A stretch of DNA of 64,000 bases. Origin: Malachius bipustulatus. Taxonomy: Eukaryota; Arthropoda; Insecta; Coleoptera; Melyridae. The translations under genes were made by a program, and so were the position numbers. Of this stretch, positions 1 through 12,466 are shown piece after piece (positions within the stretch are counted from its first letter, which is position 1; every line of letters starts with the position of its first letter). The notes below the pieces were generated by a model. It was not told the origin of the DNA, ran no database searches, and saw only the letters and a program-made list of their open reading frames with translations. The stretch lies in contig OU342630.1 of the NCBI GenBank assembly GCA_910589415.1, positions 15,595,867 through 15,659,866 on the forward strand. The letters are read 5' to 3'.

Positions 1-31
1 CCGCGTTATGTGGTTCTCACTGTATACCAAG
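1..31 (+). other. candidate 3' end of an internal exon with splice donor
   Basis: The first 31 bases are open in all three frames and end in CCAAG followed by GTGAGT at 32-37, a good GT-AG donor. The next strong plus-strand acceptor I see is at 2009-2010, after a T-rich tract, so bases 32-2010 could be the last intron of a plus-strand gene that begins outside the window. The exon is too short to identify. Transcript evidence would decide. Confidence 0.35.
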
Positions 32-2010
32 GTGAGTGTCAAAAAACGTGTTCTGTATCTTATGTGCAACACTCGGTTATGGTAAATAATGAAAATGAAT
101 CTGAAAAAATTTGTCACGTGATTATGCAAAATTCTTTGATCTTTTTTATGTCCGTGTTGTACCATTCATTCTGACAGAATGGATGCTTAAAATGGATTAG
201 CTTTATAATGGTCAGTCTTGAAAGTGGCGACTTGGTAGGTATAATAGTCGTTATGCGCAGCTAGTATAAAAAGTGATAGAGAGACTTATTAAAATTGCGT
301 GTTTTATTATTTATTTCTAAAACAGAAATCCATCAAATATAAAGGTGAATTTTTCAGAATTGGGAACGATTTTTATGTTAATCGTTAACATAGACTCCCC
401 CATCTGTATAATGACTGAAATTAATGTGTCAGGGCCGCCATTACACGTCTAAAGAACAAATAACAGATACTCAAACAACGGTAACTCAAAGCTGAGAACA
501 GTGAAGTGTTCTGTTGTATTTTTTTACTTTTTCGACACGTTCGTGTTTTCCCTTAAGGAAAAAAGACGTTGATAGATGTTAGAGAAAATACCGTTGACGC
601 CACTCGTTTACAGGCTCAGCATTGACGAAGGAAAAGCCCTTGTTAAAAAACATATACAAATGTCTAGCCATCGATCCGTCGTAAAGCACCACGCACTTTC
701 CAGCTATTGAAACAGAACATTAAACACACCTCTGCAATCTCAGCGGTATTGTAGCTCGATTCTCGGGGCGGCCATTTATTGTGCCTACTTCCTTGCCGGC
801 CAATTTTCTTGTACGTGTTTCTGATTTTTCTCAGAAATCTTACGATTTCGTAAGTGAAGACGATTTAAAAATTGGTTCTGATTTTTGTGTTTTATTTTCA
901 TGTTTGGTTGTTTTTTTAAAGCATTTAAAAACAAATTATCTTCCGCAGACGCGAAATACCCACCTTAACCGTAATAAGTGTACAGATAAGTGATTTGTCG
1001 TTCGTTATATACAGGTTGAAGGATCCTCTTTTGCGAAAATACCAATATGTAATTTTTAGCTCATATCAGACGGGAAAAGTAGAAAAGAATTAAGGGCGTT
1101 GTCTGTAGATGCGACAACTTGAAATTAACTCCTATTCTCTCTCCAGAAAAGGCGCATAAAAATACAAATCTTTTGAGTTGCTAAGATTCTGATGTGTTGC
1201 GGTGTGTTATCTTCTCTGTTTCTATACTTATTTAGCTTGGTACATTATTAATGGGATATTAAATTAAGTAAATAAGTTCACGTGACCGGACCCTCTTCGA
1301 GAAGGAAACCTTAAACAAAGGGCCGCTTATTTGTCGCCGATTTTTTTTTATTATTATTTACATCTGCGTGTCCTACAATTTCACTATGGCACTTATATAG
1401 GGGTGGAGGGCGTACCTATAGTACCTAACACCAGGAAGGTATTCATTTGCTTTGCATGGTTAGCCAAAAAAAAACGGCACTAAAAATCAGTTTTGAGAGT
1501 GCGGTCCTGGCAAGAATCGCCGATTAAATATGCCGGGTTTCGGAAGTAACAACTTGACGACAAAGGCCAACTTTGCCTCGAAGCGTACAGAGATGGATCC
1601 GCGAACGAATATAGCTTTCTCATATCATATCCAGACTATAGGGACTGATGCCATGCTTTTTGGAATGCAAATGCAAAATAAATGCAAATATTAAAATACT
1701 AACTGTGCTAATTTAGAAGATTTTCCTTGCCCTGAAAGTGAAGAAAAAAAGATAAATGCGACCGTATAGTGTTAAACGAGGGCCTAGTTGTGACCTTAAT
1801 ATTAGTTTGCAATAGCTGTTTTAAAAGCAGTTTAAGAAAAAGTTTATAACACATTGGTGGCTCATTTTTGTCTAAAGAATATGCTTAAATTTTTTCGTAA
1901 TTTTTGAAAATAACCTCTGCAGAACGATAAATCACATTCTTATCCTTGGGAGCTTTTCATTAAAATATTTCTTCACTCGAAACTAAATAATAATCAAATT
2001 TTTTTTTCAG
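32..2010 (+). other. candidate intron, no other feature recognised
   Basis: AT-rich sequence between a GTGAGT donor at 32 and a T-tract plus CAG acceptor ending at 2010. Patches of intermediate GC content lie near 600-800 and 1550-1640, but I could not support an exon there. A 70-codon open frame at 781-993 has no recognisable similarity and looks random. Confidence 0.3.
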
Positions 2011-2328
2011 AGAGATTCTTTGTTTTCGGCTTCCGTCTTGAAGAGGTCCCAGTTACGTGACCTGCCACTTCGGTGGATCGTAGCTATAGGTTGTATACGC
2101 TTGCAGCATCTCAAACAAGCGACGGCGTCTGCGGTGCACGATCCAGCAGATGATTGCTGCAATGCCTTTTATGTTAAAATTATTAACAACAATATTATTA
2201 TTACAAAACAAATGTCATTTACTTTTTCCTGGAAAAGACTTTCCACGTTGAGAAAACTGGTTTATAAAAACGAAAGCATCTTCTGTAAAAACTGGACTGT
2301 ATTTATGCATGTGAAGACAATTTTGTAG
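2011..2328 (+). CDS. candidate terminal exon of an unidentified plus-strand gene
   Basis: The segment follows a T(9)CAG acceptor (AG at 2009-2010). Its first roughly 155 bases are distinctly GC-richer than the surroundings, like exon sequence, and the rest becomes AT-rich like a 3' UTR. Two readings are possible. If the donor at 31/32 is phase 0, the frame stays open to the stop at 2326-2328 (about 105 codons, from RDSLFSAS). If it is phase 1, the frame stops early with TGA near 2059. An AATAAA at 2443-2448 could be the polyadenylation signal. No family is recognised, and it could equally be the last exon of a long non-coding RNA. Confidence 0.35.
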   Translation, partial: RDSLFSASVLKRSQLRDLPLRWIVAIGCIRLQHLKQATASAVHDPADDCCNAFYVKIINNNIIITKQMSFTFSWKRLSTLRKLVYKNESIFCKNWTVFMHVKTIL

Positions 2329-2442
2329 AAAGCATTTGTTGCAATTATTACACTCTTTTATACATAGGTACTTATTATACTATATTATGTTATGTACCCA
2401 TTAAGACTAAAGAAGTTGAAGTGGCCACACTTAAACCGTAAA

Positions 2443-2448
2443 AATAAA
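2443..2448 (+). promoter_or_regulatory. possible polyadenylation signal AATAAA
   Basis: This is the first AATAAA downstream of the candidate terminal exon, about 115 bases after its longest open frame. The motif is common by chance in AT-rich DNA, so the support is positional only. Confidence 0.25.
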
Positions 2449-3937
2449 TTTTGCAAATATTAATAATTATTAGGTATCGATTTAAATTTGAATGTCCCGC
2501 AATTACCAATGATATCTCCGGAGCCCAGGGTGTCGCCACCGTCGCAGGTTACCTAGAGTCTAACGTGTAATCGAGTTCTCTATTATATTATTTTTCTCTA
2601 ATGTTGAGAATGCGTTACCCTAGTAAGGGCCAGTATCGGTAATGCAGGTACTCTATAGTCGTCGACCAAATACATGCATTTCAGTGAGACTTTTCTGTAT
2701 TACTATTATAGCTAAATATATTTGGTAAGAGTACTTGAAAAATTAAAAACTTACAAATTAGGTATTTAAAATACAATATTTTATAATAATAATAATAATA
2801 ATTGTTCCGATCGTGCAAAAAACGTAATAAGCACGTCGAACGGTAAGAGTTACAGCTGTTAGACAATAATTGTTTTCGATCTGTAAAAGCCCTGACCGTT
2901 CTCCATTCTTATTCTTAATAAACTTCTTACTATTTAATTTCAAACCAACTCAACACTTCATTCTAAGCTCATGATGATCTTTTGTTGTAAATAAAATGTT
3001 TCCAAGCGACTAAAAGAAATTGATAATACATATTAAAAAAAAATAATACTTAATCAACGTGAATTTATTTTTTTTAATTAAAATTAAAAAATTTTATAAA
3101 CACCATTTTACGACCAATTTTATTGGTTTGATTATAGTTTTTTGAAGTATTTTTAATTTTTTTTACATGTTTTTACATTTTATGAGTGAACAAGGGACCA
3201 ATCTGTCCCGAAACGTTTCATTTTTATAAAAATCTTTCAAAAAAATAATACTTTCATACAAGAACCTACACCCTAATAAATTAGAAGACAAAATTCAACA
3301 ATTAAGAAGGTTCGATAAAAATTATCAAATCTACTAAATAACTGAATAATTAGAAAACATACTTGTCTCTTTTAACCGCAGCTAATTTGTCTTTATTAAA
3401 ATTTAATGCAAACAGCATTTACGGTAATTTACGAACAAGGATAATAAAACTTCCTGCGAAGTTCAAAATTCCATTACCAATTTTTTTATTTAATTTACAG
3501 ACGAGTAAAAAAATAATAATAAAGAAAGGCATCATTATCGATTCTTTTGAGTAACAGCACGCGATTAATCTTCACTTGTCGAATAAATTGAGTACAACCC
3601 TCTTCTGCCGTTTCTCACTAAATCTATTTTTTTTTCCTTTTTAATGCTATAAGTAAGTAATGCGATCCTGTTTCTGTCGCCTTAATCCCAAAATTAATTT
3701 AAAAATATAAAATTAATCGTAAAAACAAGATACCTCATCAATATAGAATTATTTTATGCACTAGTCTAGCTGGGACCCGCGATTTTGTTCCTATTAATAA
3801 TAATGATAGTAAATAATGGTGTCATGAAACCCTCCTTGTAAAATGTCATGTTACTGCAGTTTTATTAACCGAAGTAATCTGGAAAAACACTAAAATTTGT
3901 TTAGAAAATTTCAAGTCTCTCCAAATTATAAATAATA
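2449..3937. other. AT-rich non-coding stretch
   Basis: No gene recognised. It contains a short ATA/TAA microsatellite at about 2784-2803. Small open frames here are not coding-like. Confidence 0.5.
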
Positions 3938-4661
3938 CAGTGAACGGCTAAATTATGAAATCGATGAATCTTTAAATTTTCAGTATTGAGAAAAATCGAA
4001 AAACAGGTCAATTTTCAATTTAATTTTAATTTCTTGTGAGGTTATTTTTTATATTTCTTTAGTTCATTGGCAGAGTAATGACAACATCGTGTATTTTTTT
4101 AATTTTGCATAATTATTGCATTTTGATATTGTGAGAATGCTTAAGAAATTCAATAAAAATGGTTTTTCAGGTTGGAGTTTAAATTTGGGGTTTAGGGGTT
4201 ATAACCAAGTGAAAAGTGGCAATTTTCCATTTTGAAAGCATCTTACCTTGCAAACGGCTATTTAGCCTTTATATTTATAAAGGAAAACGGCTTACGTGTT
4301 CCTATCTTAACTTTTCATGTGGAATTCTACAGTGTGGGTTAAATATTAATACGGAGTAATGAAAATTATCAGATTTTTCATCACTCTGTATAAAAATTTT
4401 AACTAAATATTAGGATAAATATTACGATACATGGAAAAGTTGACATAACATAAAGACATGTAAGATATTTTCTTGTGTCTTTGGCCGTTTTCAAGGAAAG
4501 CTACTTTCAAAATCGGAAATTGCAAAAAAGCATCTATGAAAATTATAAGGCCTCAAAAAATTAAATTAAATTAAAAATTGACCTGTTTTTAGATTTTTCC
4601 CAAGATTCAAAATTTAAAGATTTATCGACTTGGTTCCATAATTTAACTGCTCACTGTAAAA
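3938..4661. mobile_element. old palindromic foldback element, copy A
   Basis: An inverted repeat runs from the CAGTGAACGGCTAAATTATG region at 3938 to its diverged reverse complement ending near 4661. Inner segments (GAAAACGG, CTTAC-GT-CCTATCTTAACTTTTCA) and a central micro-palindrome at about 4350-4390 match the other palindromes of this window. The arms have diverged substantially, and the outer ends differ from the CAGGGTG type. It is therefore the oldest copy seen, or a different subfamily. There is no coding capacity. Confidence 0.7.
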
Positions 4662-4675
4662 ATAGTTATTTATTA

Positions 4676-4793
4676 TACAAGGGAAAAAAAGTGATAGATT
4701 TTAGCTCGAGATGTGGTTTCGTCCCCGACGCGTTTAGCGGAGGGGACAAACACATCGAGAGCTAAAATCGCACTTTTTTCTCGTGTGTAATAT
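4676..4793. repeat. short hairpin repeat (AAAAAAGTG...CACTTTTTT)
   Basis: A run around AGTGATAGATTTTAGCTCGAGATGTG is followed after a GC-richer loop by CACATCGAGAGCTAAAATCGCACTT, an imperfect inverted repeat. A structurally similar hairpin of different sequence lies at 58830-58975. Both lie next to short open frames that begin with an MD-S-D-like peptide (about 5024 here; 59197 on the minus strand there). Confidence 0.5.
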
Positions 4794-5023
4794 ACAATTT
4801 TTTTCTGCGAGAAGAAATATCAGTGTTAGAATGTCGAAAAACGTAGTTAGATAACTGAAAATTATGTCGGAAAAATGATTTATGTTAAACTTGGATTTTC
4901 AAACTGTCTTTTATGGTAATCGACGTTGCCTGGTAACGAAACGATTTAATTCGATAAACGTCATAATTTAATTAAAATTCTAGATAGTTTTGCAAAGATT
5001 CTTGTAAGGTCTCAATGAGCGAA

Positions 5024-5096
5024 TTTATTAATATGGATAGTGATTGTTATGAAAATTCCCTTAATAATTGCCATTTGGATAATAAGGTAACTTTCC
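5024..5096 (+). pseudogene. possible tyrosine-recombinase-type N-terminus, very short
   Basis: A short open segment starting MSEF/MDSDCYEN resembles the acidic start (MDCDSYES) of the better-preserved fragment at 58985-59197. It is followed by AATAAGGTAACT, which could be a splice donor. The similarity covers only about eight residues, so this is a weak suggestion based mainly on the shared hairpin context. Confidence 0.15.
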
Positions 5097-8000
5097 TTTA
5101 CGTATATTTGATATAAATTTAATGATATCTGAGTGTTAATAGTAGCTATACCTAAGCCGCCATTTCGGGGAAATAAGTACTCATTTATTTCCCTGCTAAT
5201 TCATTTATTTCCCCGATAAGATGCAGCTCATAATAATGAGGCATTTTTCTACCTGTTAACGGGGAAAAAAGGTCACACTTTTCGCCCGTCGCAGAAAAAA
5301 TAAATTTATCTACGAGTGATTCATAAAATGCACTTTTTACACGTTTTTTAGTTCATAAAATGTATGATTATCATGAAGAGTGCATAAAGTAAAAATGGGT
5401 GAAATAAAGTGTAATAGCGGTTCATTATTACACTCTTGGCATAATCAGACGCGTCACTGCAAGCCGGCCAGTCAACGATTAAGTACAAGTTCTAGTGAGC
5501 GGATAGCCCGACACCTTCCGCTCCCTAAAGCTGGTTGACCCAATGCACCCAATAAACATAATAGTTTATTCGCAGATCGACAGATCTATGTACAATTATT
5601 ATTTAGTGTTTCGTGATTCAATGAATGAAATATCTTTCGCGCTAGAAGATATTATTATTCAATCAAATATGGCTGCACAAAATCTGTTAGGTACCTACCT
5701 CAAAAATCTAAGGAAGTGTATATTAAGCAATAATATGTCACCTTTATGAACTGACGTGATGAAAAAAGCGTTAATAGCTTCAAAGAAACACTTACATAAG
5801 GTATGAATACGTTGGAAAGTTTTTTTTTTAATTTTATAATAATAACTTTTCGTTCTTATTTAAGTCACTCGTAGATAAAATTTTGTATGCAACATATTAT
5901 GTATAAAGTGCCTTTTTTCACTTCTGGGATTGACGCACTCGCCTGGTCAAACTTCCCAGTCGAAGCTTTTGTTTGATCTAAAGAAAGTTTTTCGGTCATC
6001 AAATTCTTATGTTTATTTTAATTTCCAAAACTTCACTTTTTCTAGTTACTTTGATTTCATTTATTATTTAATTAATTAATTGAAGAATTATAATTCCTTT
6101 TCGGTAAAGCACGAACTCTTAGGGGTTCTCATTAGGGGTGAATGTGTGTACGCCTAATCTGCACGGATACACGGATTGAATATAATATTATGTATGTACA
6201 CAACAACAAATATCAGTGTCTTTTAGTTATTTCATTATTTTTATAACAATAACGTTAAACTTCTGCTGTTAAATAATATGCATACATATTATTATTATTT
6301 CTATTATTATCACTTATTTCCTTATGAAACAGTGCTTCCCTATCACCCTATCGCATCACTTCTTGACTGGGAGATGTTTCCAAACAAGAATTCTTCTCAA
6401 TATGGATAGGCATTTTTATACTATATAAGGGATTTATCTTTATTTTTTTCTACTTATCACCAATGAGAACCTAAAGCAATGAAAACCCAAGATCTGCTCT
6501 TTCAGCCAATTTCAACATCACGTCATAAAGTCGACTTTCCACAATGTTTGCCGAAACCCGCCATGAATTTTTATGTTCGGTCCGTTAAAATTCACGAAGG
6601 GAAATGTAAATACAATAATAAAGGATAATAAAGGATTTTGAAGTTTGGGCATCTGCATCTAATTTAGTATATTTTTATGGGCGTTAGTGACTTAGTTCAG
6701 AGACCTTTTCCCATGTTTCGAGGTTCCATAGATAAGCTCAAGGCGGGAAAAGCAATAAATTATTGATTACTGCAAGACCAGCACTGAATTATGGAGCACT
6801 TATGCTGAATTTAACGAATCTCGATTAGCAAACATTTAATTTTCTCCCATTGACCCATAAGAACATACCCAAAAAAGTAGCAATTATTGTAATTATGGGT
6901 ATATTAATTTCATTTATTAATAACCAGCTCGCAAAAATAAGTAGGTACAGTGTAACAACAGTGATTCCAGGAAAAAAAAGTGATAGAAACAAAAGATGAG
7001 TGTAGAGAAATTTTACATTTACGTCAATGTTGTGTTTTATAGAGAGCAGTTCTTTCAATGTAATTTCAATTATTTTTCTTGAGTCTCAAAGGAGCAGACA
7101 GTCACTTTAAGGGAGGAGATTGACGACAGCACATGGGGAAATTAGAGAACGGACAGACTAGCATATTAATACCCTTGGTGATTAACACCGTTAATTATAG
7201 CTAGTGCCTCGGTTAATCTGGTTACGTAGGTATATGCATTAATTTCCTATGTTACAGTTCTCTTATATCCCATAATTAATGCAACTCGCAATTTCAGGAC
7301 AATCAAGGGAAAAGTAATGGAGTAATATGGATTACAATTGAGGCGAGTACTACGGACATGGATTTACAATAATAATAGTTAATTTCGGAAATTTTGTTAA
7401 CGAGATTTCTCTGATCACTTGCTCATCATATTCACCCTGTAGACAGCTTTTAAGTATACACCATCGGGTATCAGCACTTAAATGATTGTCATATTAGGTA
7501 CACTGAAGCAGGTTCATGTATAACAACTGAAATCACAGGCCTTTCCGAGCTGTTGAGTCGACAGACGAGTAAGAAAACGGTAACTTCTGTGGAATCGTCG
7601 GTATCAACAAGTAGGATCGAAGCAGTCACTGTGACGGAATTATTTGGAATGGAGCAGAACCATCCCAATCATAAAAAAAAAACCTTTGAGCATTAAGTGT
7701 TAGAAAACGTGATCTTGCTTCCGCCTTGTAAAAATAACAAAAAGTTGCAACATTAAAAACATAATATGTTTCATCGTCAGAATAATTATGTGACGATCTA
7801 TGTCAAAAACTGCTTCAGTGTATTTCGCATATCTTGGACGAACGAATATATTATTACAAATTGGAATTACTAATTACGGCTTCTATATAAGAACCATTTT
7901 CCGTGTTATGTAGTTTGATGGTTTGTCTTACGTTAAACAGCATACTCCGTCGTCAAGAGAAATTTGAAACATAAAAAAACAGAAAATAGTTCCAAATATC

Positions 8001-8949
8001 CGTTCTGGAGAACACCGTTTTTGGCGACATTTCTGATATGTTGTAAAAACGAAAAACATCCCACCCAGTTAATATGCTTTTTTAAAGTTTCCTTGATAAA
8101 AAATCCCTCTGTTTGCTCTACAGTTTTTTGACGCTTTCTCCTCACGCACTTCTCTTTCGCTGAATAGTTAAATTCCCATGTCTTAAAATGTTGACATTTG
8201 ACAAATCTCTACTATGAAGAACTCGAATTCTTTTAGTGATTCCAGAGCTTTTACCACGTGATTCGGAAAAACGTTGAATTTAGGTAAAATACCCCACGGA
8301 CCGCTTCGATAAACGATGACTATTCGATGTAAAGTCTTTTAATTCGTGGCAAGCTACAAGAGGTGGTTATTATAGAACTTAAACTAAAATTCCCTCGCCT
8401 TGTTGGAATGCAGATTGCAACATAGGATGGAGAATCGCCTGAGAGCTTAGAGAGGTCATAAAAAAATGAAGTTCAAGAATCGATTGGTAATCTTAGAACA
8501 ATTAGAATCCCCAAAGAACATGCGACCTCACACCATTATCAATGGAGTATCGTGGAGGGAAATGTATTTTGCTAAAAAATTAAGTGATTTGAGTCAGATG
8601 AAATAGTTTTAGAAAATTCCCAACACAATTAGAATAATCATTTGGAACACCTTCATGACCCGATGTAGAATTAATTGAAGCCGCTTCTGGCCCAATCTGT
8701 TACCTATGCATCCGAGAGAGCGAAGTTAGTCTCCCTGGTCAGACGAAAATACGTTTTATTGTCACTTTAGATCATGTTCTAAACATTCGATGTCCCTTGA
8801 AGATAGGTAGGGATTATTTGAAGTACTCCATTCGAATGCTGAAACTATGTAGTTTGGTTTCTAGTTGATCTATTATTGCTACATAGCTTTTTTTCTGAAA
8901 TGGGAAACTATATATTTATGTACTTTTTGTACTAATTACATTTTACATG
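5097..8949. other. AT-rich non-coding stretch
   Basis: No gene, RNA or clear transposon recognised. A short imperfect complementarity (TCTACGAGTGA near 5313 and TCACTCGTAGA near 5866) may bound a decayed inverted-repeat element. Scattered open frames of 60-80 codons look random. Confidence 0.5.
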
Positions 8950-8951
8950 TA

Positions 8952-9804
8952 CCGGGTGGGCAGATAAGAATGCAAAGTGCTGTATCTCGGGAAATATTGA
9001 TCCTACAGTTTCAAAATGAAAATTTTCCAGATATAAGTGACTATGCGAAATGCAATGAAAATATTTTCAAGATGGTCGCCCTTCCGGAAATACCGGAAGT
9101 TGACACCTACTTCGTTATTTTAACGGGGACACCCTTTATTATATTGTATTTTTAAATTGCCTGGCAAAATCGAATACAGGTGGTTTTCACAATTGGAATT
9201 TTGGTTGAGTAGTTTATGAGTTATAAACAAGTGAAAATCGCAATTTTCAATTTTCAAAGCATCTCACATTGAAAACGGCTCAAGATATTTAAAAACGGCT
9301 TACATGTCCCTATCTTAACTTTTTACAAGGTATCCTACCATGTGGTTTAAATTTTTATACAGAGTGACGAAAATTAACAGATTTTTCATCACCCTGTAGA
9401 AAAATCTAAACTATATAATAGAATACCTTGTAAAAAGTTAAGATAGGGACATGTAAGCTGTTTTTAAATATCTTGAGCCGTTTTCAATGTGAGATGCTTT
9501 GAAAATTGAAAATTGCGATTTTCACTTGTTTATAACTCATAAACTGCTCAACCAAAATTCCAATTGTGAAAACCACCTGTATTCGATTTTGCCAGGCAAT
9601 TTAAAAATACAATAATATAAAGGGTGTCCCCGTTAAAATAACGAAGTAGGTGTCAACTTCCGGTATTTCCGGAAGTGCGACCATCTTGAAAATATTTTCA
9701 TTGCATTTCGCATAGTCACTTATGTCTGGAAAATTTTCATTTTGAAACTGTAGGATCAATATTTTCCGAGATACAGCACTTTGCATTCTTATCTGCCCAC
9801 CCGG
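8952..9804. mobile_element. intact palindromic foldback element, copy B (853 bp)
   Basis: Two arms of about 418 bp, almost identical reverse complements, meet at a loop of about 10 bases near 9378. The ends are CCGGGTGGGCAGATAAG and its complement, flanked by TA at 8950-8951 and 9805-9806, the target duplication expected of a Tc1/mariner-type cut-and-paste transposase. Both arms carry the same open peptide frame (for example VALPEIPEVDTYF), a by-product of the mirror symmetry and not a gene. The near-perfect arms suggest recent activity or conversion. Any transcript through it would fold into a very long dsRNA. Confidence 0.85.
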
Positions 9805-9806
9805 TA

Positions 9807-11775
9807 CTTATTGTAAAAATTTTACATAATTTTATTAAATGGAAGGTAACATCGAGTAAATCAACTGAAATTAAACTGAGTTAGATTATTATCAAAGCGT
9901 TATATTGTTATATTGGAGCACTCTATTTGCGCCAAAGTTCGATAAGTGTATTAAAGGAAACAACACGAACCTGATCTGAAAACCGGAAAGCACTATGTAC
10001 CTACTATTCAGTATTACGAGTATCACCCCAAGGAATTACTAACTCTCTCTGTTAAATGCTTGCTCTGGGGGAAATATTTGAACTATATTTGAGTTATCTG
10101 TTTCTCCTCGCCATGTTCTCCTCTATTGATATTGCAAGCATTTCTAGTACGGTATTTCCGTTATATATACGTACAAGTTCCAGAGGATGTTATCAAGCCT
10201 CCTACAGATTGTACAATTTCAGCTTCTGCATGTTTATCATTGTGCCTGTCACACACACTCCAATAAAATATTTACAAAATGCTTGTTTCTGAATAATGGA
10301 CCGCGCTGGACATCCTTTCAGATAAACAAACGATTTAGATATGTTTAGGTGTCACATAAATTTGTCTGTTTTACAAATAGTCCAGTCGGTAAAGCAAAAA
10401 GTTTCTCAAAGTTTATAAAAAATCTTATCAAAGCTTTCCCTCAATAGGTAATTGTTAGTGAAGAAAGGTTATATAACATAAATTGTTCTGGGGGTGTAGG
10501 GCGTCGCCCTCAAAAAACCACCCCTTTGGTGAAATAGGTATTTTTTCGCTAATAACTCGTTAATCGTTTTATATATCAAAAAAATATTCATTAGAAGAAA
10601 GGAAGCTTGAGTGATTTCTTTCCTAAAAGAAAGGTATCCTTGTAATTTGTTCATAAATGTCATAGTTTCCGAGTTATTCAATATTTAAGAAATTACAAAT
10701 TTTGTAATTTTGATTGGCGCGATTTTTCGTGTATTTAAAATTTCTCGCGCAGGGAGAAGACATAAAATACAACATTTTTTGCCATTCTCATTGATTATAC
10801 ATAATACATAAGTTTTAATAGGTATATAAGGTATATGCTGAAAAAGTTAAAAATAAAAGAAAAAATATATTTTGCAATTTTACCGGCATATTAAAAGTTG
10901 TCCAAATTGATAGCAATCATATAGCATGACATCCTGATAGTGACAATTTGCACGTGTAAGAGCAAGAGGTCAGAGCCCAGCTGGCGTCTCACTGTCTAAA
11001 TTATATAGCTTTCTTCGCTTACCCTATTATCTTACATCGTGGTCCTGGTTCAAATACACTACCAACGTATCCACTACACTTAATAGAGTGACCAACTCTT
11101 ACAGAAGTTTAACCCGGAGATTATGAAAAGAGGAGAATGATTTCAAGTTTGGTAGATTGTAATTCGGAGTTGTGGGCAATAAAAATGCGGCAGTTCGTAT
11201 GTAGGGTACAACCGGGGGGTCTGGGGGGTACGGAGTATCCCCCAGGAGAAAGGGAGGTACGAGGGTCGTCCCCTGATTTTTTTTTGTCAAAGTCAAAAAT
11301 TCTTTATTTTACCGTATTTCCAAACAACTTTTTTTTTGTTGCCCGCTCGACAAATATTTTTCTTAGAATCTCTAATCAATGCAAGTAACGGCGTGGTTAT
11401 TCGCACGGAGGGACTATAGAAAGTCAGTATATTACCAGTTTTAATTTTTTTCGGGACAAAATTAATTTCATGAATTTTCCCGGAGATTTAACTCGTAAAC
11501 CCGGAACCCGGAAAAGTTGGCAGCCCTGACTACACCACGGGACCCACATATCACCAATGGAAAGTGTTGAAATGTCCACCTTGTATATTCGACAAAATGT
11601 CACTTTGATTAGTATTATTGGAAAGCATTTTTCAAGGACTTTCACAAGAGGTTGCCGTTTAAAATTTTCTAATTAGGGTGGGTGGAGCTCAAAGGGTTAG
11701 TGAGAGTGAGTTAGTTAGGTTCCGCTTCGACATTACCCAAACAGGTTTTTGCGAGTTCTGTTATCTTTTCTTATA
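9807..11775. other. non-coding stretch with a G-rich patch
   Basis: No gene recognised. G/C-rich low-complexity patches occur at about 10490-10530 and 11205-11275; in both, short open frames run on the two strands but show no family features. Confidence 0.45.
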
Positions 11776-12466
11776 CAGGGTGTTCTACAAGCTCTATGAC
11801 AAACTTTGACAGATGGTAGGTTGCTTGATTTTAAACATATTTTTTTTAATAAACATGGGTCCGATTCGTTTTTGTTTAGAAGTTACAAGCATTTAACCTT
11901 TATTAACAATCAACAATAAAAATTTAAATTAAATGATAATCACAAAACTTAAGACTATAAAAATTGTTCGAAATGTCCACCCTCAGCTTGAATGCAAGCC
12001 TCACATCGACGAACTAAAGATTCGGTCACTCGAAGAATGAGATTTGGATCATTTCTTATTTGGTTAGCTGCATCTTGAATTCTTTCAAGTAACTGCTGAT
12101 GGGTAGCGATTTCAACATGGTAGACCAGCTGCTTCATGTGTCCCCATAAATAAAAATCCAGAGGATTCAGATCAGGAGAACGAGGTGGCCATGATATTGG
12201 ACCTCCTTGACCTATCCATTTATTCGGGAAATGTTCATTTAGCCGAGCAGCAACTTGTCTTCCTCTATGTGGTGGTGCACCGTCATGCTGATACCACATA
12301 TTTTGAATAATATTGAGTTGCACGTCATCAATAAACTCTAAAAGGTCGTGTTCTAAGAATGCTTGTAACTTCTAAACAAAAACGAATCGGACCCATGTTT
12401 ATTAAAAAAAAATATGTTTAAAATCAAGCAACCTACCATCTGTCAAAGTTTGTCATAGAGCTTGTA
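11776..12466 (-). mobile_element. internally deleted Tc1/mariner-like transposon with long TIRs
   Basis: The left arm 11776-11892 starts CAGGGTGTTCTACAAGC and is preceded by TA. Its reverse complement occupies 12358-12466 and lacks the last dozen or so bases at the outer end. Between the arms is a minus-strand C-terminal transposase fragment. The catalytic N-terminal half is missing, so this copy is not autonomous. A coding-free derivative of the same family lies at 35018-35260, and one decayed arm is fused to another repeat at 22999. Confidence 0.85.
11955..12323 (-). pseudogene. Tc1/mariner-superfamily transposase, C-terminal fragment
   Basis: A 122-codon open frame carries the end of a DDE transposase, the enzyme that cuts and rejoins transposon ends. 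HDGAPPH (D14) supplies the second catalytic Asp, and WPPRSPDLNPLDFYLWG supplies the third at D56 if aligned as in mariner. By this count 41 residues separate them, the spacing of the DD41D group of mariner relatives. The first catalytic Asp and the N-terminal DNA-binding domain are absent, so the fragment is under half of a usual transposase of roughly 340 residues. It lies inside terminal inverted repeats that identify its parent element. The same family in a fuller but more decayed form is at 53787-55957. Confidence 0.85.

Noticed and set aside
9601..9786. 61-codon open frame duplicated in both arms of copy B (also 8865-9155)
   Set aside because: It exists on both arms only because they are mirror images and recurs in non-coding foldback copies; no coding signature.
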